A program made the translations under genes and the position numbers. A stretch of 64,000 nucleotides of DNA from Drosophila miranda. Lineage: Eukaryota; Arthropoda; Insecta; Diptera; Drosophilidae. Positions 1-11,388 of the stretch are shown here, in pieces. Position 1 is the first letter of the stretch. Each line of letters starts with the position of its first letter. Location of the stretch: NCBI RefSeq assembly GCF_003369915.1, contig NW_022881603.1:10275249-10339248 (forward strand). Reading direction: 5' to 3'. The notes under the pieces are model-generated. The model saw only the letters and a program-made list of their open reading frames with translations. It had not been told where the DNA came from and did no database searches.

Positions 1-210
1 TTGCAGATCCTTCGTTTCTGTTCGGACTTTGGTATAACATTGTGCGTCTCCACAGTGATATATCTGTTCGTTGAGGCGCCGGTGGCTCGACTCGAGACCC
101 AATTGCTGAGGAGGTGTCCAAGGCAGGAGACGAAGTCCCCGACCACCGGTATTGATGCATCCCCTCGTCAGATACTGCAAAACCCACAAGTATTTCACGG
201 CAGAACCTAG
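1..210 (+). CDS. acyltransferase-3 / nrf-6-like membrane protein, C-terminal end (partial)
   Basis: The reading frame enters from the left edge and ends at TAG 208-210, so only the last ~69 residues are present. A hydrophobic segment (residues ~8-24, around ITLCVSTVIYLFVEAPVA) is followed by the motif EAPVARLE and a polar tail. An 'E-x-P-x-x-x-L-E' end after the last membrane span is typical of insect 'nose resistant to fluoxetine'-like acyltransferase-3 proteins, multi-pass membrane proteins linked to lipid handling and drug uptake. The apparent TTG start is only the window edge. The family call rests on this short tail, so it is tentative. Confidence 0.5.
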   Translation: MQILRFCSDFGITLCVSTVIYLFVEAPVARLETQLLRRCPRQETKSPTTGIDASPRQILQNPQVFHGRT

Positions 211-799
211 TCGTTCCTTGAGAGAGCTATCGTATTGTCTAATTTTACGACTCGGCGTGTTGCTCTAAGTTTCAAGTTATAAACGAAAATTGCTTTGAAA
301 ACTTAAAGTGCGCAATGTATGTATTTTCTTTAGCTTTTTGAATCGACCATGACGCTCAGGCTATGTCTATAAACATCAGTGTATAAGTATATCCTGAATG
401 TATATGCAATACTAATACTATCAGTACTGCCAAAATTATAGTGCTAAGATTATTAAAGATTGCAACATAAATCGAAAACCGTCAAGCTTTTGATGACATT
501 CCACATGTGTCAATAGAAACAAGTTTCATTCATTTTAATGGTATTATATAGGGCTAAGGTAAACCACTTGTTGGTAGTCGGCTTCTATCGCCGTTTGATA
601 AGGTATGTATGTACATATATCAGCACTCGCTGACGACACCGCTATCAGGCATTGCCCCAATTGTAAAAACTAAAACTAAAACAAACAAAAATGAGCCAAA
701 TTCCCCTGCGAGTGAATAGATGACACAACACTTCGATGGGTCGTGGAGTGGAAACAGCCCACTTGCACAGTGCGCGCGATATGTGAACAGACTTCTGGT
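211..799. other. intergenic, 3' regions of two convergent genes
   Basis: AT-rich sequence between the end of the acyltransferase-like gene (+) and the end of the F-box gene (-). It should hold both 3' UTRs. No ORF, RNA gene or repeat was recognised. Confidence 0.5.
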
Positions 800-2004
800 T
801 TATATTTCTGTCTCAGCAGGATAAAAGTTAATGGATATGTTGCGCTGGCCAACGCAGTGGATTTTCGATTTAGTTAGGTGCAGCTTGAACAATCTGTCTT
901 CGCCCTCGACGCTCCACGTCATCGGGGCACCGTCCTCGAAGTGTTTCACAAACGTAGTTCCTTCTAGATACATGTTGAGGGCTTTTGTACGATGCCGGGC
1001 GATTCGCGGTGCTGAGAATGTGTAGTGCTGAAATCCGAAGATACAGTCTTCAAATGCAATCACCTCAACGTGCCTGCAAAGTTGAAGGAAATGTCCAAAG
1101 CAGTCCGCATCTCCTATATTGCACGAATTGAAGATCAAACGCTTGATGTGACGAAAGGGATGCGTAATATTACACCTTGAAGTAAATAGATTTTTAACGT
1201 AATTCAATACGAAAGTTTCAACATCCAACTGAAGGCGTTCAGCATCAAAATATGAATTGCAAGCGTTGTGTACTTCCAGTTGTTTTAATCTGTGTCGACC
1301 TACAGCCTTCCACTTTTCAGCGATATCGAGCAGCGTACTGGGATCATTTTTTCCGCGGATTGTAAGCTGTTTTAGGTTTTTAAGATGCTTTAAATTGTTC
1401 ATAAACCATATACTGAATTCCTCCTCGTCACATATCAGAACCTCTATACTTTTCATACCATCAGTGGGTAATTCTATATCGAGGATATCTTCGTCACAGC
1501 CAAATAGGTCCAGATTGAGGGTTTTTAACTGTTTTGCTTGCATTATATGCACTAGATTGTTACCCTCGAATCCCCCACAATAGGTTATTCTGAGGTTCTC
1601 CAGATGCGGAATGTCGGCAAAGTATTTTCCTGTAAAATGCCCAACGGGACTGAATGTCCTCAGTTGTGGAAAAGCTTTAATTATCATCAGAATGTCCGGA
1701 TCTTTTGAATGGAATGACTCTGTTGAGAATCGAAAGTCGTGTGCAGCTGGTAAGTATTTCAAAGCTTTCCCGGTTGAATCATATTGAGCCGTAAAACTTG
1801 TAATTTCGTGCGGATTATGGATAGATAGTGACGCAAATCTCCGCTGGATATTTCCAATTCAAACAGTGACAGGGAAACTTTAGATCCCCAAACTAAAGGC
1901 ATTAGCGAGTAGAAACGAGAGTGCACTTTAGCCATGTTCAGCTGGGATTTCAAGTCCAGAAGACCAAAGATCGAAATCAGATCAGCGTCGGGTAGAAATT
2001 CCAT
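800..2004 (-). pseudogene. F-box/leucine-rich-repeat-like gene with a frameshift
   Basis: The minus-strand ATG at 2002-2004 opens an F-box: MEFLPDADLISIFGLLDL, then a QLNMAKVHSRFYSL segment (residues ~1-40). F-box proteins bind Skp1 and deliver substrates to SCF ubiquitin ligases. This frame stops at 1759-1761 (TGA) after ~81 residues. A second frame picks up at the same point and runs to 800 (~319 residues) with irregular leucine-rich repeats. I see no intron with usable GT-AG ends at the junction, and the two halves read as one protein of ~400 residues with a one-base slip near 1760. Either the gene is broken or the read has an indel error. Its promoter faces that of Cdk5. Confidence 0.6.
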
Positions 2005-2372
2005 TTTTCACTGAAAGTAAACGAAGAAGGAAATTCTTATTAGTAAATAACGTTTGCCATGTAAGACTAAGATTTATGCTGCTTAGTTTAGTACTCACAT
2101 TCTCCTTGGAAACTGCATGAATCCGATTTAAAAATATGATTTTTTGTATTTAAATTTAAACAATGTCACTGTTAACCGTGAAAAAGTGCTGTAAGGCGCA
2201 GGCAAGAGTTCCGTTAGGTACCAACGAGCGTGCTGTTAAGCGCAGAATAGCAAAGTGGCAACCCCAACATCTGTTTCATTGATAGGAAAAACAAAAAAGT
2301 TGCAGATATCCTCACCGTTTTGCAAATTTCTTTCCCAGTTGAACGGCTTTGGAAAATATTCAATCGCACAAG
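2005..2372. promoter_or_regulatory. shared divergent upstream region of the F-box gene and Cdk5
   Basis: The 368 bases between the F-box start codon (-) and the Cdk5 start codon (+) must contain both promoters and 5' leaders. No TATA box or DRE stands out. An upstream ATG at 2349 is in frame with Cdk5 and would add eight residues (MENIQSHK), but the conserved protein begins [13 protein letters not shown] at 2373. Confidence 0.45.
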
Positions 2373-4327
2373 ATGCAGAAGTACGACAAGATGGAGAAGA
2401 TCGGGGAGGGCACCTACGGCACCGTCTTCAAGGGGCGCAAACGCGACACAATGGAGATTGTGGCCCTGAAACGAGTCCGTTTGGACGAGGACGATGAGGG
2501 TGTGCCGAGCTCTGCCCTGAGAGAGATCTGCTTACTGAAGGTATTTTTATACCCGATACTCAAAATGAGTATTGGGGTATATTAGATTTGTGGTAAAAGT
2601 GGATGTGTGTAACGTCCAGAAGGAATCGTTTCCGACCCCATAAAGTATATATATTCTTGATCAGCATCAATAGCCGAGTCGATTGAGCCCTGTCTGTCTG
2701 TCCGTCCGTCCGTACGCAGAATCGTAGAGAATGACCATATCTTTTAGACTGCATTGGATCGTATTATTATTATAGCCAGCATCAAGAAAACAATTTCATT
2801 TTTTCTCGCCCTGTCTCTCTCTAACACACACGTAGCATAGGCGGCTTTGCTTAGAGTAAAACATTAGCGCCTAGATCTCAGAGACTATAAAAGCTAGAGC
2901 AACCAAATTTGGTATCCACACTCCTAAGATATCGGACCGAGACGAGTTTGTTTCAAAATTTCGCCACACGTCCTTCCGCCCTCGCAAAGGACGAAAATCT
3001 GGGGATATTCACAAATCTCAGAGACTATTAACGCTAGAGTAACCAAATTTGGTATCCGCACTCCTGTTAGATCTCACTATAAAACGTATATCTCAAAATT
3101 TCGCCTCACCCCCTTCCGCCCCCCCAAAGGACTACAATTTGTGGCATCCACAATTTTGAAGATACGAGAAAACTAAAAACGCAGAATCATAGATAATGAT
3201 CATATCTATCAGGTTGCTGAATTTGGATCAGATCAGATCATTTTTATAGCCAAAGGGAACAAATCAATTTGCAGTGGCTACGCAGCGCCCGACGTCACGC
3301 TCAGACTGATTTTCTGTCTCTCTCGCACGCACTCTTTGTCGTGTCGTTCAATATTAGCGGCGTCTGCCGGAGTAGAGTCATACTGACTTAGTATCGGGTA
3401 AAACTGTAGAGTTGCGGTGTCCGCAGCAACTCACAACGTTCCCCCTCGTTTGCTCTGTGGCCTTGCGAGACTGAAGCTCTTTGCACCCACAGGAACTAAA
3501 GCACAAGAACATCGTCAGACTGATAGATGTCCTCCACTCGGATAAGAAGCTGACCCTCGTTTTCGAGCACTGCGACCAGGATCTGAAGAAGTACTTCGAC
3601 AGCCTGAACGGAGATATCGATATGGCTGTATGTCGCAGCTTTATGCTCCAGTTGTTGCGTGGCCTGGCCTTTTGTCACAGGTGGGAGGTGTAGGGATACC
3701 CCCAGTCCTGTCGTTCTCACGTCACTTTATTTTAGCCACAACGTCCTGCATCGCGATCTGAAGCCGCAGAACCTGCTTATCAACAAGAATGGCGAGTTGA
3801 AACTGGCCGACTTTGGCCTGGCCCGCGCCTTCGGCGTCCCCGTGAAGTGCTACTCGGCCGAGGTGGTCACGCTGTGGTATCGTCCTCCGGACGTTCTTTT
3901 CGGGGCCAAACTTTACACGACGAGCATTGACATGTGGTCGGCTGGCTGCATCCTGGCGGAGCTGGCCGATGCCGGTCGTCCGCTGTTCCCTGGCTCCGAT
4001 GTGCTCGATCAGCTAATGAAGATATTCCGTGTGCTCGGCACACCCAACGAGGACTCTTGGCGCGGTGTGTCGCATCTCTCCGACTACGTTGCGCTTCCAT
4101 GTGAGTATTCCGTGTGGCTTCCATAGCATTTTGTGCAGTAACTGACGCTTTTCCCGTCCGCAGCCTTCCCAGCCATAACTTCGTGGAGCCAACTGGTGCC
4201 GAGACTTAATTCAAAGGGTCGCGATCTTCTGCAGAAGCTGCTCGTCTGCCGTCCCAATCAACGGATCAGTGCCGATGATGCCATGCAGCATCCGTACTTC
4301 ACGGACAGCACCTCGTCTGGCCATTGA
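2373..4327 (+). CDS. Cdk5: cyclin-dependent kinase 5
   Basis: Exons 2373-2540, 3493-3680, 3736-4100 and 4164-4327 join in phase to 294 codons, the expected Cdk5 length, ending in TGA. Visible motifs: glycine loop GEGTYGTV (11-18), VALK lysine (~33), PSSALRE helix (the Cdk5 form of PSTAIRE), HRDLKPQN catalytic loop, DFG, and the activation segment to [10 protein letters not shown]. Cdk5 is a proline-directed Ser/Thr kinase activated by p35 in postmitotic neurons, acting on axon patterning and the cytoskeleton. Exon 3 reads [10 protein letters not shown] where I expect EDSWPG; this position is usually proline. Intron 1 is almost entirely a DINE element starting seven bases after the donor. The reading frame is intact. 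Confidence 0.95.
2548..3450 (+). mobile_element. DINE-1/Helentron-like element, copy 1 (Cdk5 intron 1)
   Basis: It starts with TTATACCCGATACTC and ends near GTTCCCCCTCGTT. Shared landmarks of the family here: the 5' inverted motif TATACCCGATACT repeated in reverse (AGTATCGGGTA) near the 3' end, the GGAATCGTTTCCGACCCC and TATATATTCTTGATC blocks, a TCTGTCCGTCC tetranucleotide tract, and two or more degenerate internal repeats with CCAAATTTGG. These match my memory of INE-1/DINE-1. No coding capacity. It nearly fills the intron. Confidence 0.85.
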
Positions 4328-4899
4328 TGATATAACCACTCTCTCCATGCGACTGTTTCAACGTACTTTAATTAGAACTTAAGACAGACTCTTCTCTCGT
4401 ACTAGTACTAGTTATAAATGTGCATAATGTCCTCAGTTCTTCAGTTCATATATGTATGTGTAACGTACCAAAGTAATGTCCCCGGGTGCATTCAGTTTAA
4501 TTAATTTACACGTATTTACAAGTATCTTAAGCTCCCAATTATAATGTATTGTCACTAGTTTATTTGAAGTTTACTAGCGTAATAAATACACTTACTCAGA
4601 GATTGAGATTTTCCCCCCTTTTTGCTCGCACCGATAACAATCACAAAAATAAAGAACTGACTCAGGTTCTGGGTTTATTTGAGTCAGTGGTTCAGTGGAA
4701 CCAACCGGTCGCGATAACGGGGAGTTTTCACGCACATATTTGAACAAGGCCTCCCCCTCTGATAAACATTGAAAGAAACCTGTGGACAGTGCACTACAAT
4801 CTACGAGAAAACAACTAAAATTATTAAGAATTGTCTGGAAATAGAAGGCGCGGCTGAAAACAACTCTGACTACGACTCCGTTTGACAGAGCTCCATAAA
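4328..4899 (+). other. Cdk5 3' UTR and Flo1 5' leader
   Basis: AATAAA at 4581-4586 is a candidate Cdk5 poly(A) signal, about 255 bases after the stop. The rest, up to the Flo1 ATG at 4900, must hold the Flo1 promoter and leader. No other gene seen. Confidence 0.5.
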
Positions 4900-7180
4900 A
4901 TGACCTGGGGATTTGTGACCTGTGGCCCCAACGAGGCTTTGGTTGTTTCGGGTGAATATAACAACATACATATACCAATTGAAACAATCGGTGAACAATC
5001 AAAGTGCCAAATTGGGAATGATTAAAGATTTCAAAATAAAAATAAATCGCACCCAACCCCTCATATGACGTCAGTGCTTATTGATTTGTATGTACAACTA
5101 CTTGTGATGCCAAGAAGAAGAAGAACACTCCGATGCCGTGCGCGCGCATTGGCGAACGGCGTTGCCGACGATTTGATTCTTTTTGTTTGTAAACAACCCA
5201 AATTTTGTATAATCTCTTGCAGGATGCTGCTACATGAAGCCGCTCCTGGTGCCCGGCGGCCGTGCCTTTGTCTGGCCCTCCATCCAGCAGGTGCAACGGT
5301 AAGTAAATCGCACAAAAATATAAACGCTCTTGATTCGACCATGATGAAACTCCTCAACCACTGTAGAATCTCACTCAACACGATGACGCTCCAGGTGGAG
5401 AGTCCCTGCGTATACACTAGCCAGGGTGTGCCCATTTCGGTGACGGGCATTGCCCAGGTGAAGGTGCAGGGCCAGAATGAGGACATGCTGCTGACTGCCT
5501 GCGAGCAGTTCCTGGGCAAGACAGAGGCGGAGATCAACCACATTGCCCTGGTCACATTGGAGGGACACCAGCGGGCCATCATGGGCTCCATGACGGTGGA
5601 GGAAATCTACAAGGACCGCAAGAAGTTCAGCAAGCAGGTTTTCGAGGTGGCTTCTAGCGATTTGGCCAATATGGGCATCACCGTCGTCTCCTACACCATC
5701 AAAGATCTGCGCGACGAAGAGGTGCGGTCCTAGCGTTACACAATACCTTAGCTAAATCGCACTTTATCCTTTGTTGAACTAACCAAACCATTAGAGTAGA
5801 CTTAGACACGTCACCTCATTTGTCTCCCGATTAACCTTTTGTATATGTGTATCTCTTGCATGTCCATTTGGAATTACGTTCACGACACAGGGCGACTCAA
5901 AGGTGCGTATAGCCTGCTGTGTAGACTATTTCTGCTCCCTACTTCCGGACGCCAGCCCCTGTGTCTTTGTAGAAGTTTGACAAATCCTTTTACCATTGTG
6001 CTCTTGTTCCTTTTCAGGGCTATTTGCGCTCTTTGGGCATGGCTCGCACGGCCGAAGTTAAGCGAGATGCTCGAATTGGCGAGGCTGAGGCACGGGCCGA
6101 GGCCCACATCAAGGAGGCCATTGCCGAGGAACAGCGGATGGCTGCTCGCTTCCTGAACGACACGGACATCGCCAAGGCCCAGCGCGACTTTGAGCTGAAG
6201 AAGGCCGACTACGACGTGGAGGTGCAGACCAAGAAGGCCGAAGCCGAGATGGCATACGAGCTGCAGGCAGCCAAGACCAAGCAGCGCATCAAGGAAGAGC
6301 AGATGCAGGTCAAGGTGATCGAGCGCACACAGGAGATTGCAGTGCAGGAGCAGGAGATACTGCGTCGCGAGAGGGAGCTGGAGGCCACCATTCGCCGCCC
6401 GGCCGAGGCCGAGAAGTTCCGCATGGAGAAGTTGGCCGAAGCCAACAAACAGCGTGTCGTGATGGAAGCCGAAGCCGAGGCAGAATCGGTAATGTGAAAC
6501 CACAATCCATGATGCACTCCACCCGAGTAGACCAAACCTTATTTGTCATTCCTCTGTAGATCAAAATCCGTGGGGAGGCCGAGGCATTCGCCATTGCAGC
6601 CAAAGCAAAGGCCGAGGCCGCGCAGATGGCACAAAAGGCCGAGGCCTACCGCGAGTACCGCGAGGCGGCCATGGTGGAGATGCTCTTGGACACACTGCCA
6701 AAGGTAAGGAGTGCACTATAAATAATGAATTCTCAGAAGCATTCATTAATCAATATCAATTCCCAACAGGTGGCCGCCGAGGTGGCTGCCCCGCTCTCGC
6801 AGGCCAAGAAGATCACAATGATTTCGAGCGGCCAGGGCGACATCGGTGCCGCTAAGCTCACCGGCGAGATCTTGCACATTGTTAACAAAGTGCCAGAGCT
6901 GGTTGAGAGCATGACCGGCGTGGATATATCTAGGGTACGTTCCAATTCTGAATTTATCTAAGGGCAGCCGGCGGCAGCAGCAGGAGACGAGCGGCATGGC
7001 GACAGCAACGGCCGGCAGAAAGCAACCTTATACAAATGGCAATCAAAAGACTTGGTAGAGAAAATGTAGCAAACGAATGGCAGCCTGGAGACAAGAACTA
7101 TGTCAAATACGGTTTCCTGTTTGATTTTCGTTTAATTTCCACTTGTTTTCTCTTCATTTCAGTCCGTGCATGCTGGCTAA
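4900..7180 (+). CDS. Flo1: flotillin-1 (reggie-2) membrane scaffold protein
   Basis: Seven exons join in phase: 4900-4951, 5223-5298, 5367-5721, 6018-6488, 6560-6703, 6770-6934 and 7163-7180 (426 codons plus TAA). The N-terminus ([18 protein letters not shown]) and the SPFH/Band-7 region occupy about residues 1-190. A long EA-rich coiled coil ([34 protein letters not shown]) forms the flotillin domain to ~residue 370. Flotillins oligomerise on the inner leaflet of the plasma membrane and endosomes and mark cholesterol-rich microdomains. N-terminal cysteines suit palmitoylation. The 18-base last exon encodes only SVHAG. The exon 3 donor (GTGCGG) is weak. The gene looks fully functional. Confidence 0.93.
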
Positions 7181-7591
7181 GTATCCAAATCAAAACCAAA
7201 AAGATATCCAAATTACACAATTCTGTACTCTCCAAACAATTACTGCAAACCATTAACGATCGAATACGTCGAGCCAATGATCGAATATATAAATGCATTT
7301 GAAGTTTGTTTATAAATTACATATTTACACTTCCACACACAAACATATATATATCACATACTTTATATCTTTGTGCGCTAACCAAATTTTCGCAAAATAT
7401 TTTTACACACACACACTCACAGCGGAGCAAAAGATATTTTTTATTCAATGTATATGTATTTATACAAGTGTAAGGCACAAAACGTGGAATAAAAATATTT
7501 CCGTATATAAAACGAGACTTTCAATTTAAATTTTTAGCTGTGCGTGTTTGTACCAATCGAAACACACATCTATCGATATCACGATATCGCT
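7181..7591 (+). other. Flo1 3' UTR
   Basis: AT-rich downstream region with AATAAA at 7488-7493, about 310 bases after the Flo1 stop and a good poly(A) signal candidate. A TATCGATATCACGATATCG stretch (from ~7571) follows. Confidence 0.5.
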
Positions 7592-7729
7592 CATCCCCGA
7601 AATGGATGGTGGATGGTGGATGGTCGTCAGTGTGAATAGCCTATTACGGACCATCCCCGAAATGGATGGTGGATGGTCGTCAGTGTGAATAGCCTATGAT
7701 GGTCAATGGTCGTCAGAATAGCCTATAAT
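7592..7729. repeat. tandem repeat with ATGGATGGTGGATGGT core
   Basis: Two near-identical units (from ~7592 and ~7651) run from CATCCCCGAAATGGATGG to GTGAATAGCCTAT. A shortened third follows (ATGGTCAATGGTCGTCAG, to ~7729). Local minisatellite in the gap between Flo1 and the SPOUT1-type gene. Confidence 0.75.
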
Positions 7730-7800
7730 CAGCACTTTTTCGTCGACTGCCAGCCTTGTATCATAACGGGCAGCACCGACACGACAATGGCAGGTCTCGC

Positions 7801-8113
7801 CAGACATTTGCACGAAAATTTGGTGGTTTTTAAGAAAGTTTTCGGTACTTTTTTAGGTCAAAATTGAGCCGACGATATATTTACGGTATATTTTTTAAGT
7901 GAGACGGTATATTTTGGTATATTTCTGAGGGTCGGTAGGTATATTTTAACGATACATCTTCTGGTCAAACTGCAGACAACTCACTTGCACGAAAATACTG
8001 TGGTTTTTAAGAAAGTTTTCGGTATTTTTTAAGGTAAAAATTGAGCAGACGATATATTTACGGTATATTTTTTAAATGAGACGGTATATTTTGGTATTTT
8101 TCTGAGGGTCGGA
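7801..8113. repeat. two-copy repeat rich in GGTATATTTT with a Motif 1-like block
   Basis: A ~130 bp segment beginning CACGAAAAT and ending TCTGAGGGTCGG occurs at about 7809-7935 and again at 7985-8113. Between them (7936-8020) lies TATATTTTAACGATACATC, CTGGTCAAACTGCAG and CACTTGCACGAAAAT. The same block, with an intact TGGTCACACTG, lies in the TER94 promoter at ~17473-17557. Such GGTATATT/Motif 1 clusters recur in Drosophila housekeeping promoters. Confidence 0.6.
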
Positions 8114-8531
8114 CCACTAACCATACAGTATACCGATCTTCAATCGGGAGCCAATTTGAGCGGCGTATGAGTACATATGTATTTACGTATATATATGTAG
8201 TTACATATATGAACATTCTTAAGGCATATCCTCTATTTATAGAAAGAAATATATATATTTATGCAAATTTATTTAAGTATATATATATTTTTTCTTATAT
8301 TGTATATTTAGCTACATCATTGTTTTAGTTATAATAAACAAAAAAGTCGAGAACCGACGGCGTTTGCATAATTTTTATAATTTATAATAAACCTGTTTAA
8401 AATAAGGAAATAAATGTGTAATTATATTATTGTCATATTTTATATTTTGTGGTATAAATCAAACAAATAACAGCTTTTATTTCATTTCCCGCGCCCTAGT
8501 GTACCATACCCCACCCCCTGCCCATTCATCA

Positions 8532-8904
8532 TTTATTTTGTGGCGGTAGGTCAGTCCATCAAAAGACCCAAAACAGGAACCAAACTCAAATTTCAGTTCT
8601 AGCGGCCAGCAATACTAAACACACACACGCAAAGTACGTGAGAATGCATCTGCACCCATACACTAAAACATGCTGGTGGCAAAACAGAACCAGACCTGAG
8701 AGAGTTCAAAAAATCTGAAAAAGCATACAATCACATATTTTTGTCGAAATATATTGCGTGTGTACTAACACATGCAAAGATGTTCTCTCTGCGCTTTCTC
8801 TCTCATGATGACGTCACTCTGGGGTACGGAACGCGCTAGCCAGTGTGTGACGCTTTCGTTGTATGAACTGGCACATCTATGTATGTATATACTGTATGGT
8901 TAGT
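8532..8904. repeat. ~370 bp direct repeat, copy A
   Basis: From TTATTTTGTGGCGGTAGG to CTGTATGGTTAGT. It is nearly identical to 17099-17466: shared CATCAAAAGACCCAAAACA, CTAGCGGCCAGCAATAC, GTGTGACGCTTTCGTTGTA. The main difference is an extra GTATGTAT here. No inverted termini or obvious target-site duplication, so it may be a segmental copy rather than a transposon. It sits 308 bases upstream of the SPOUT1-type start codon. Confidence 0.85.
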
Positions 8905-9133
8905 TACTGTAAGTTGCTCATGCCCAGCACAGGAGGCTCCAGAGCTTCGCGGCTCATTTCGTTGGAAAATATTCTACAAGAACTGCGTCCTCTCAATTGC
9001 AGGGGAAAACCCGAAATCAAAAATAATTCGATCGACAAAAAACAAGCGGCAGGGCTGAAAAATCTTAGATGACATCTATCGTTTCTGAATGTACGATAGA
9101 TTGTGAAAAATCTAGTTCAGAAAAAATCGATGC

Positions 9134-9141
9134 TATCGATA
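9134..9141. promoter_or_regulatory. DRE core (TATCGATA) in the SPOUT1-type gene promoter
   Basis: A perfect TATCGATA lies 71 bases upstream of the start codon, with further near-copies (CTATCGT, ACGATAGAT) at ~9075-9105. The DNA replication-related element binds DREF and is common in promoters of growth and housekeeping genes in Drosophila. Confidence 0.65.
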
Positions 9142-9211
9142 GTTCCTTCGATGGTTTCGCACGTGCAGAGTTTGTTGTTTAACTAATTTTAGCCAGACCT
9201 AAATAAAAGCC

Positions 9212-10774
9212 ATGCCTGCCGCCCCAGCAGCCGTGAGAAATGGCAAGCCCACGGAGCCGCACAAGTCGTGGAAGAAAGAAAACAAAGAGCGAAAGGCACT
9301 GAAAAGAGAGCGTAAGCAGGAGAAGCTCCTCAAACAGATAACCCAGACCAAAGAGTCGGAAGCCAAGGCAGATGCTGCCGCAAGTGCAGCGCAAGCAAGG
9401 ATGAACAAGCCCAATACATCCACTCTGAGCATAGCAGTGCCGGGATCTATTCTGGAGAACGCGCAGTCCGCGGAGCTGAGGGCCTATGTTGCGGGCCAGA
9501 TTGCTCGGGCCGCCTGCATATTCCGCGTCAACGAGGGGATAGTCTTCGATGATGTGGGCGTGGCGACGGCCCGTGAGACCAAGCGCAGCTACGAGCAGGA
9601 CGCGGAGGGAAATGCGACGGGCACAGTGCGCAGCAGTTCGCTCCAATTGGCCCGAATCTTGCAGTATCTGGAGTGCCCGCAGTATTTGCGAAAGTACTTC
9701 TTTCCGCTGCACAAGGACTTGAAGTACTCTGGTCTGCTCAATCCCCTGGACACTCCCCATCACCTCAGGCAGCAAAGCAAGTTTCGCTATCGCGAGGCCG
9801 TTATTAGCAACAAGAAGGCCAAGGACGGACAAAGTTACGCCAATATGGGACTCCTGAACGATGTCCTCGTGGACAAGGCCATTGAGCCAGGGGTACGAGT
9901 GACGGTCAAAATGGATCCAGCTAGTGGTATGTTTCAGTTTTAACTATCAACAGGTAAAAGATACTAAATTTGTATTTTCCCTACCCCTACAGACACAAGC
10001 AGAAAGCAGCGCGGAACCCTGGTTAGTCCGGATGAGCCGCGTCGGGAGACGGGCGTCTACTGGGGCTACCAGGTACGCATCGCCCATTCGCTGTCGGACA
10101 TATTCACGAAATCGCCATACGAGAGCAGCTACGATGTAACTCTTGGCACCTCTGATCGCAGCACCAACGTCCATGAGGTACCCAACCGTTCAATTCAGTA
10201 CAAACACCTGCTCATCGTGTTTGGGGGCCTGCAAGGTCTCGAAGAAGCGCTGGCCAACGATGACAAGTTGACTGTGGACGATCCCGAAATGCTGTTCGAC
10301 CATTACGTGAATGTCCTGCCGCGCCAAGGCTCACGCAGCATTCGCACCGAAGAGGCACTGCTGATTGCGTTGGCGTCACTGCAGGAGAAGCTGCAACCGG
10401 AACTGGCTGACGTGGAGACCGATATAAGTGATTTGCTGCCGCGCAGTGAAGACACCGGCATTCCAATGAGACGGGATGCATTGATTAGCAAAAAGCAAAA
10501 GAAGCGGAAGCTCCTAGAAGCGCCTGATGAAACGGTGGCAGATAAACCGGCTCCAAAGGAAGCGGCTCCATCTCCAAAGAAAATTGTTCCAGCTCCAAAG
10601 GCAGCTCCTCCCACACCAGCAAGGCTGTCGGCAAATCCGTTTGGCGATCCTTCGGCGACAAAAACCTCCGTGGAGGACGACTTTGAAGTGGTACCCACAA
10701 CAACCGCAGGACCCGCATCCACCAGGAAAACAAATGCCAGCGACAGCGATGATGATTTAAGTCGTTTCGATTGA
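9212..10774 (+). CDS. SPOUT-domain methyltransferase (SPOUT1/C9orf114/CENP-32 family)
   Basis: Two exons, 9212-9926 and 9993-10774, join (G/AC, Asp) to 498 residues plus TGA. The N-terminus is lysine-rich (KSWKKENKERKALKRERKQ), suggesting nuclear or nucleolar targeting. SPOUT landmarks are STLSIAVPGSILENAQSAELRAYVAGQIARAA, LQLARILQYLECPQYLRKYFFP, and VYWGYQVRIAHSLSDIF in exon 2. LLIVFGGLQGLEEAL fits the SAM-binding trefoil region. The family methylates RNA and the human member is linked to spindle poles. The C-terminal ~120 residues are a low-complexity Lys/Pro/Ala tail ending DSDDDLSRFD, longer than I expect from the human protein. A DRE promoter suits a housekeeping gene. In D. melanogaster I believe the orthologue is CG12128, near TER94. 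Confidence 0.85.
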
Positions 10775-11388
10775 GTTAAATATTTGGAATTTTATATTTG
10801 TAAATATATTGAACCGTATTGCTTTTACTCCACACATATGAATATGTACTCGACTCGCATATGCATCCAAAGCCTAAATTTGCATTTGATTTTATTGTTT
10901 TTCCACTAAGTTGTTAACCATATTATGTACTCTAGATATGTATATATATATTTATGTATATATTCATGTACTCGTGTGTGTATACTGTTCAGGATATTGC
11001 AGTGCTTTGTTTTGTGTTGCATAACTAGTATGCCGACAGACATCGTCTTTGATCGAATGGTTATGTTCTAATAAGTTTCTACTTAAACACTAATTGAATA
11101 CAGTTTAAAGTTTCCAACGCAAATGTCAAAGCAAGTGCTAGTGCTTATTCCCTCCCTCCCAACAATAACATTGTCACATACATCCATACATATCATCATC
11201 ATCATGATCTGCTCCATCCATGCACACTTTGATAACTTAAAGATTATTACCTAGCTAATCCCTGGACATACTGTCGTGTCTGGCTCTCTGTCCATCTGCC
11301 ACTCTTACTGCTCGTATTTACAAATAACAAAAACATAATCGGTAAATGAAATCATTAAATATAATACATTGTCGCTTGTCATGATTGG
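10775..11388. other. convergent 3' UTR region
   Basis: It lies between the SPOUT1-type stop (+) and the stop of the palmitoyltransferase-like tail exon (-). TTTATT at 10891-10896 is AATAAA on the minus strand, ~490 bases past the minus-strand stop, so a minus-strand 3' UTR appears preserved. AT-rich, no ORF of note. Confidence 0.5.

Noticed and set aside
4592..5056. Minus-strand 154-codon ORF between Cdk5 and Flo1
   Set aside because: It overlaps Flo1 exon 1 in antisense and the Cdk5 3' region; no motif recognised.
5065..5366. N-terminal part of a 222-codon ORF before Flo1 exon 3
   Set aside because: It reads through intron sequence around exon 2. Correct splicing (4951/5223, 5298/5367) gives the conserved Flo1 N-terminus instead.
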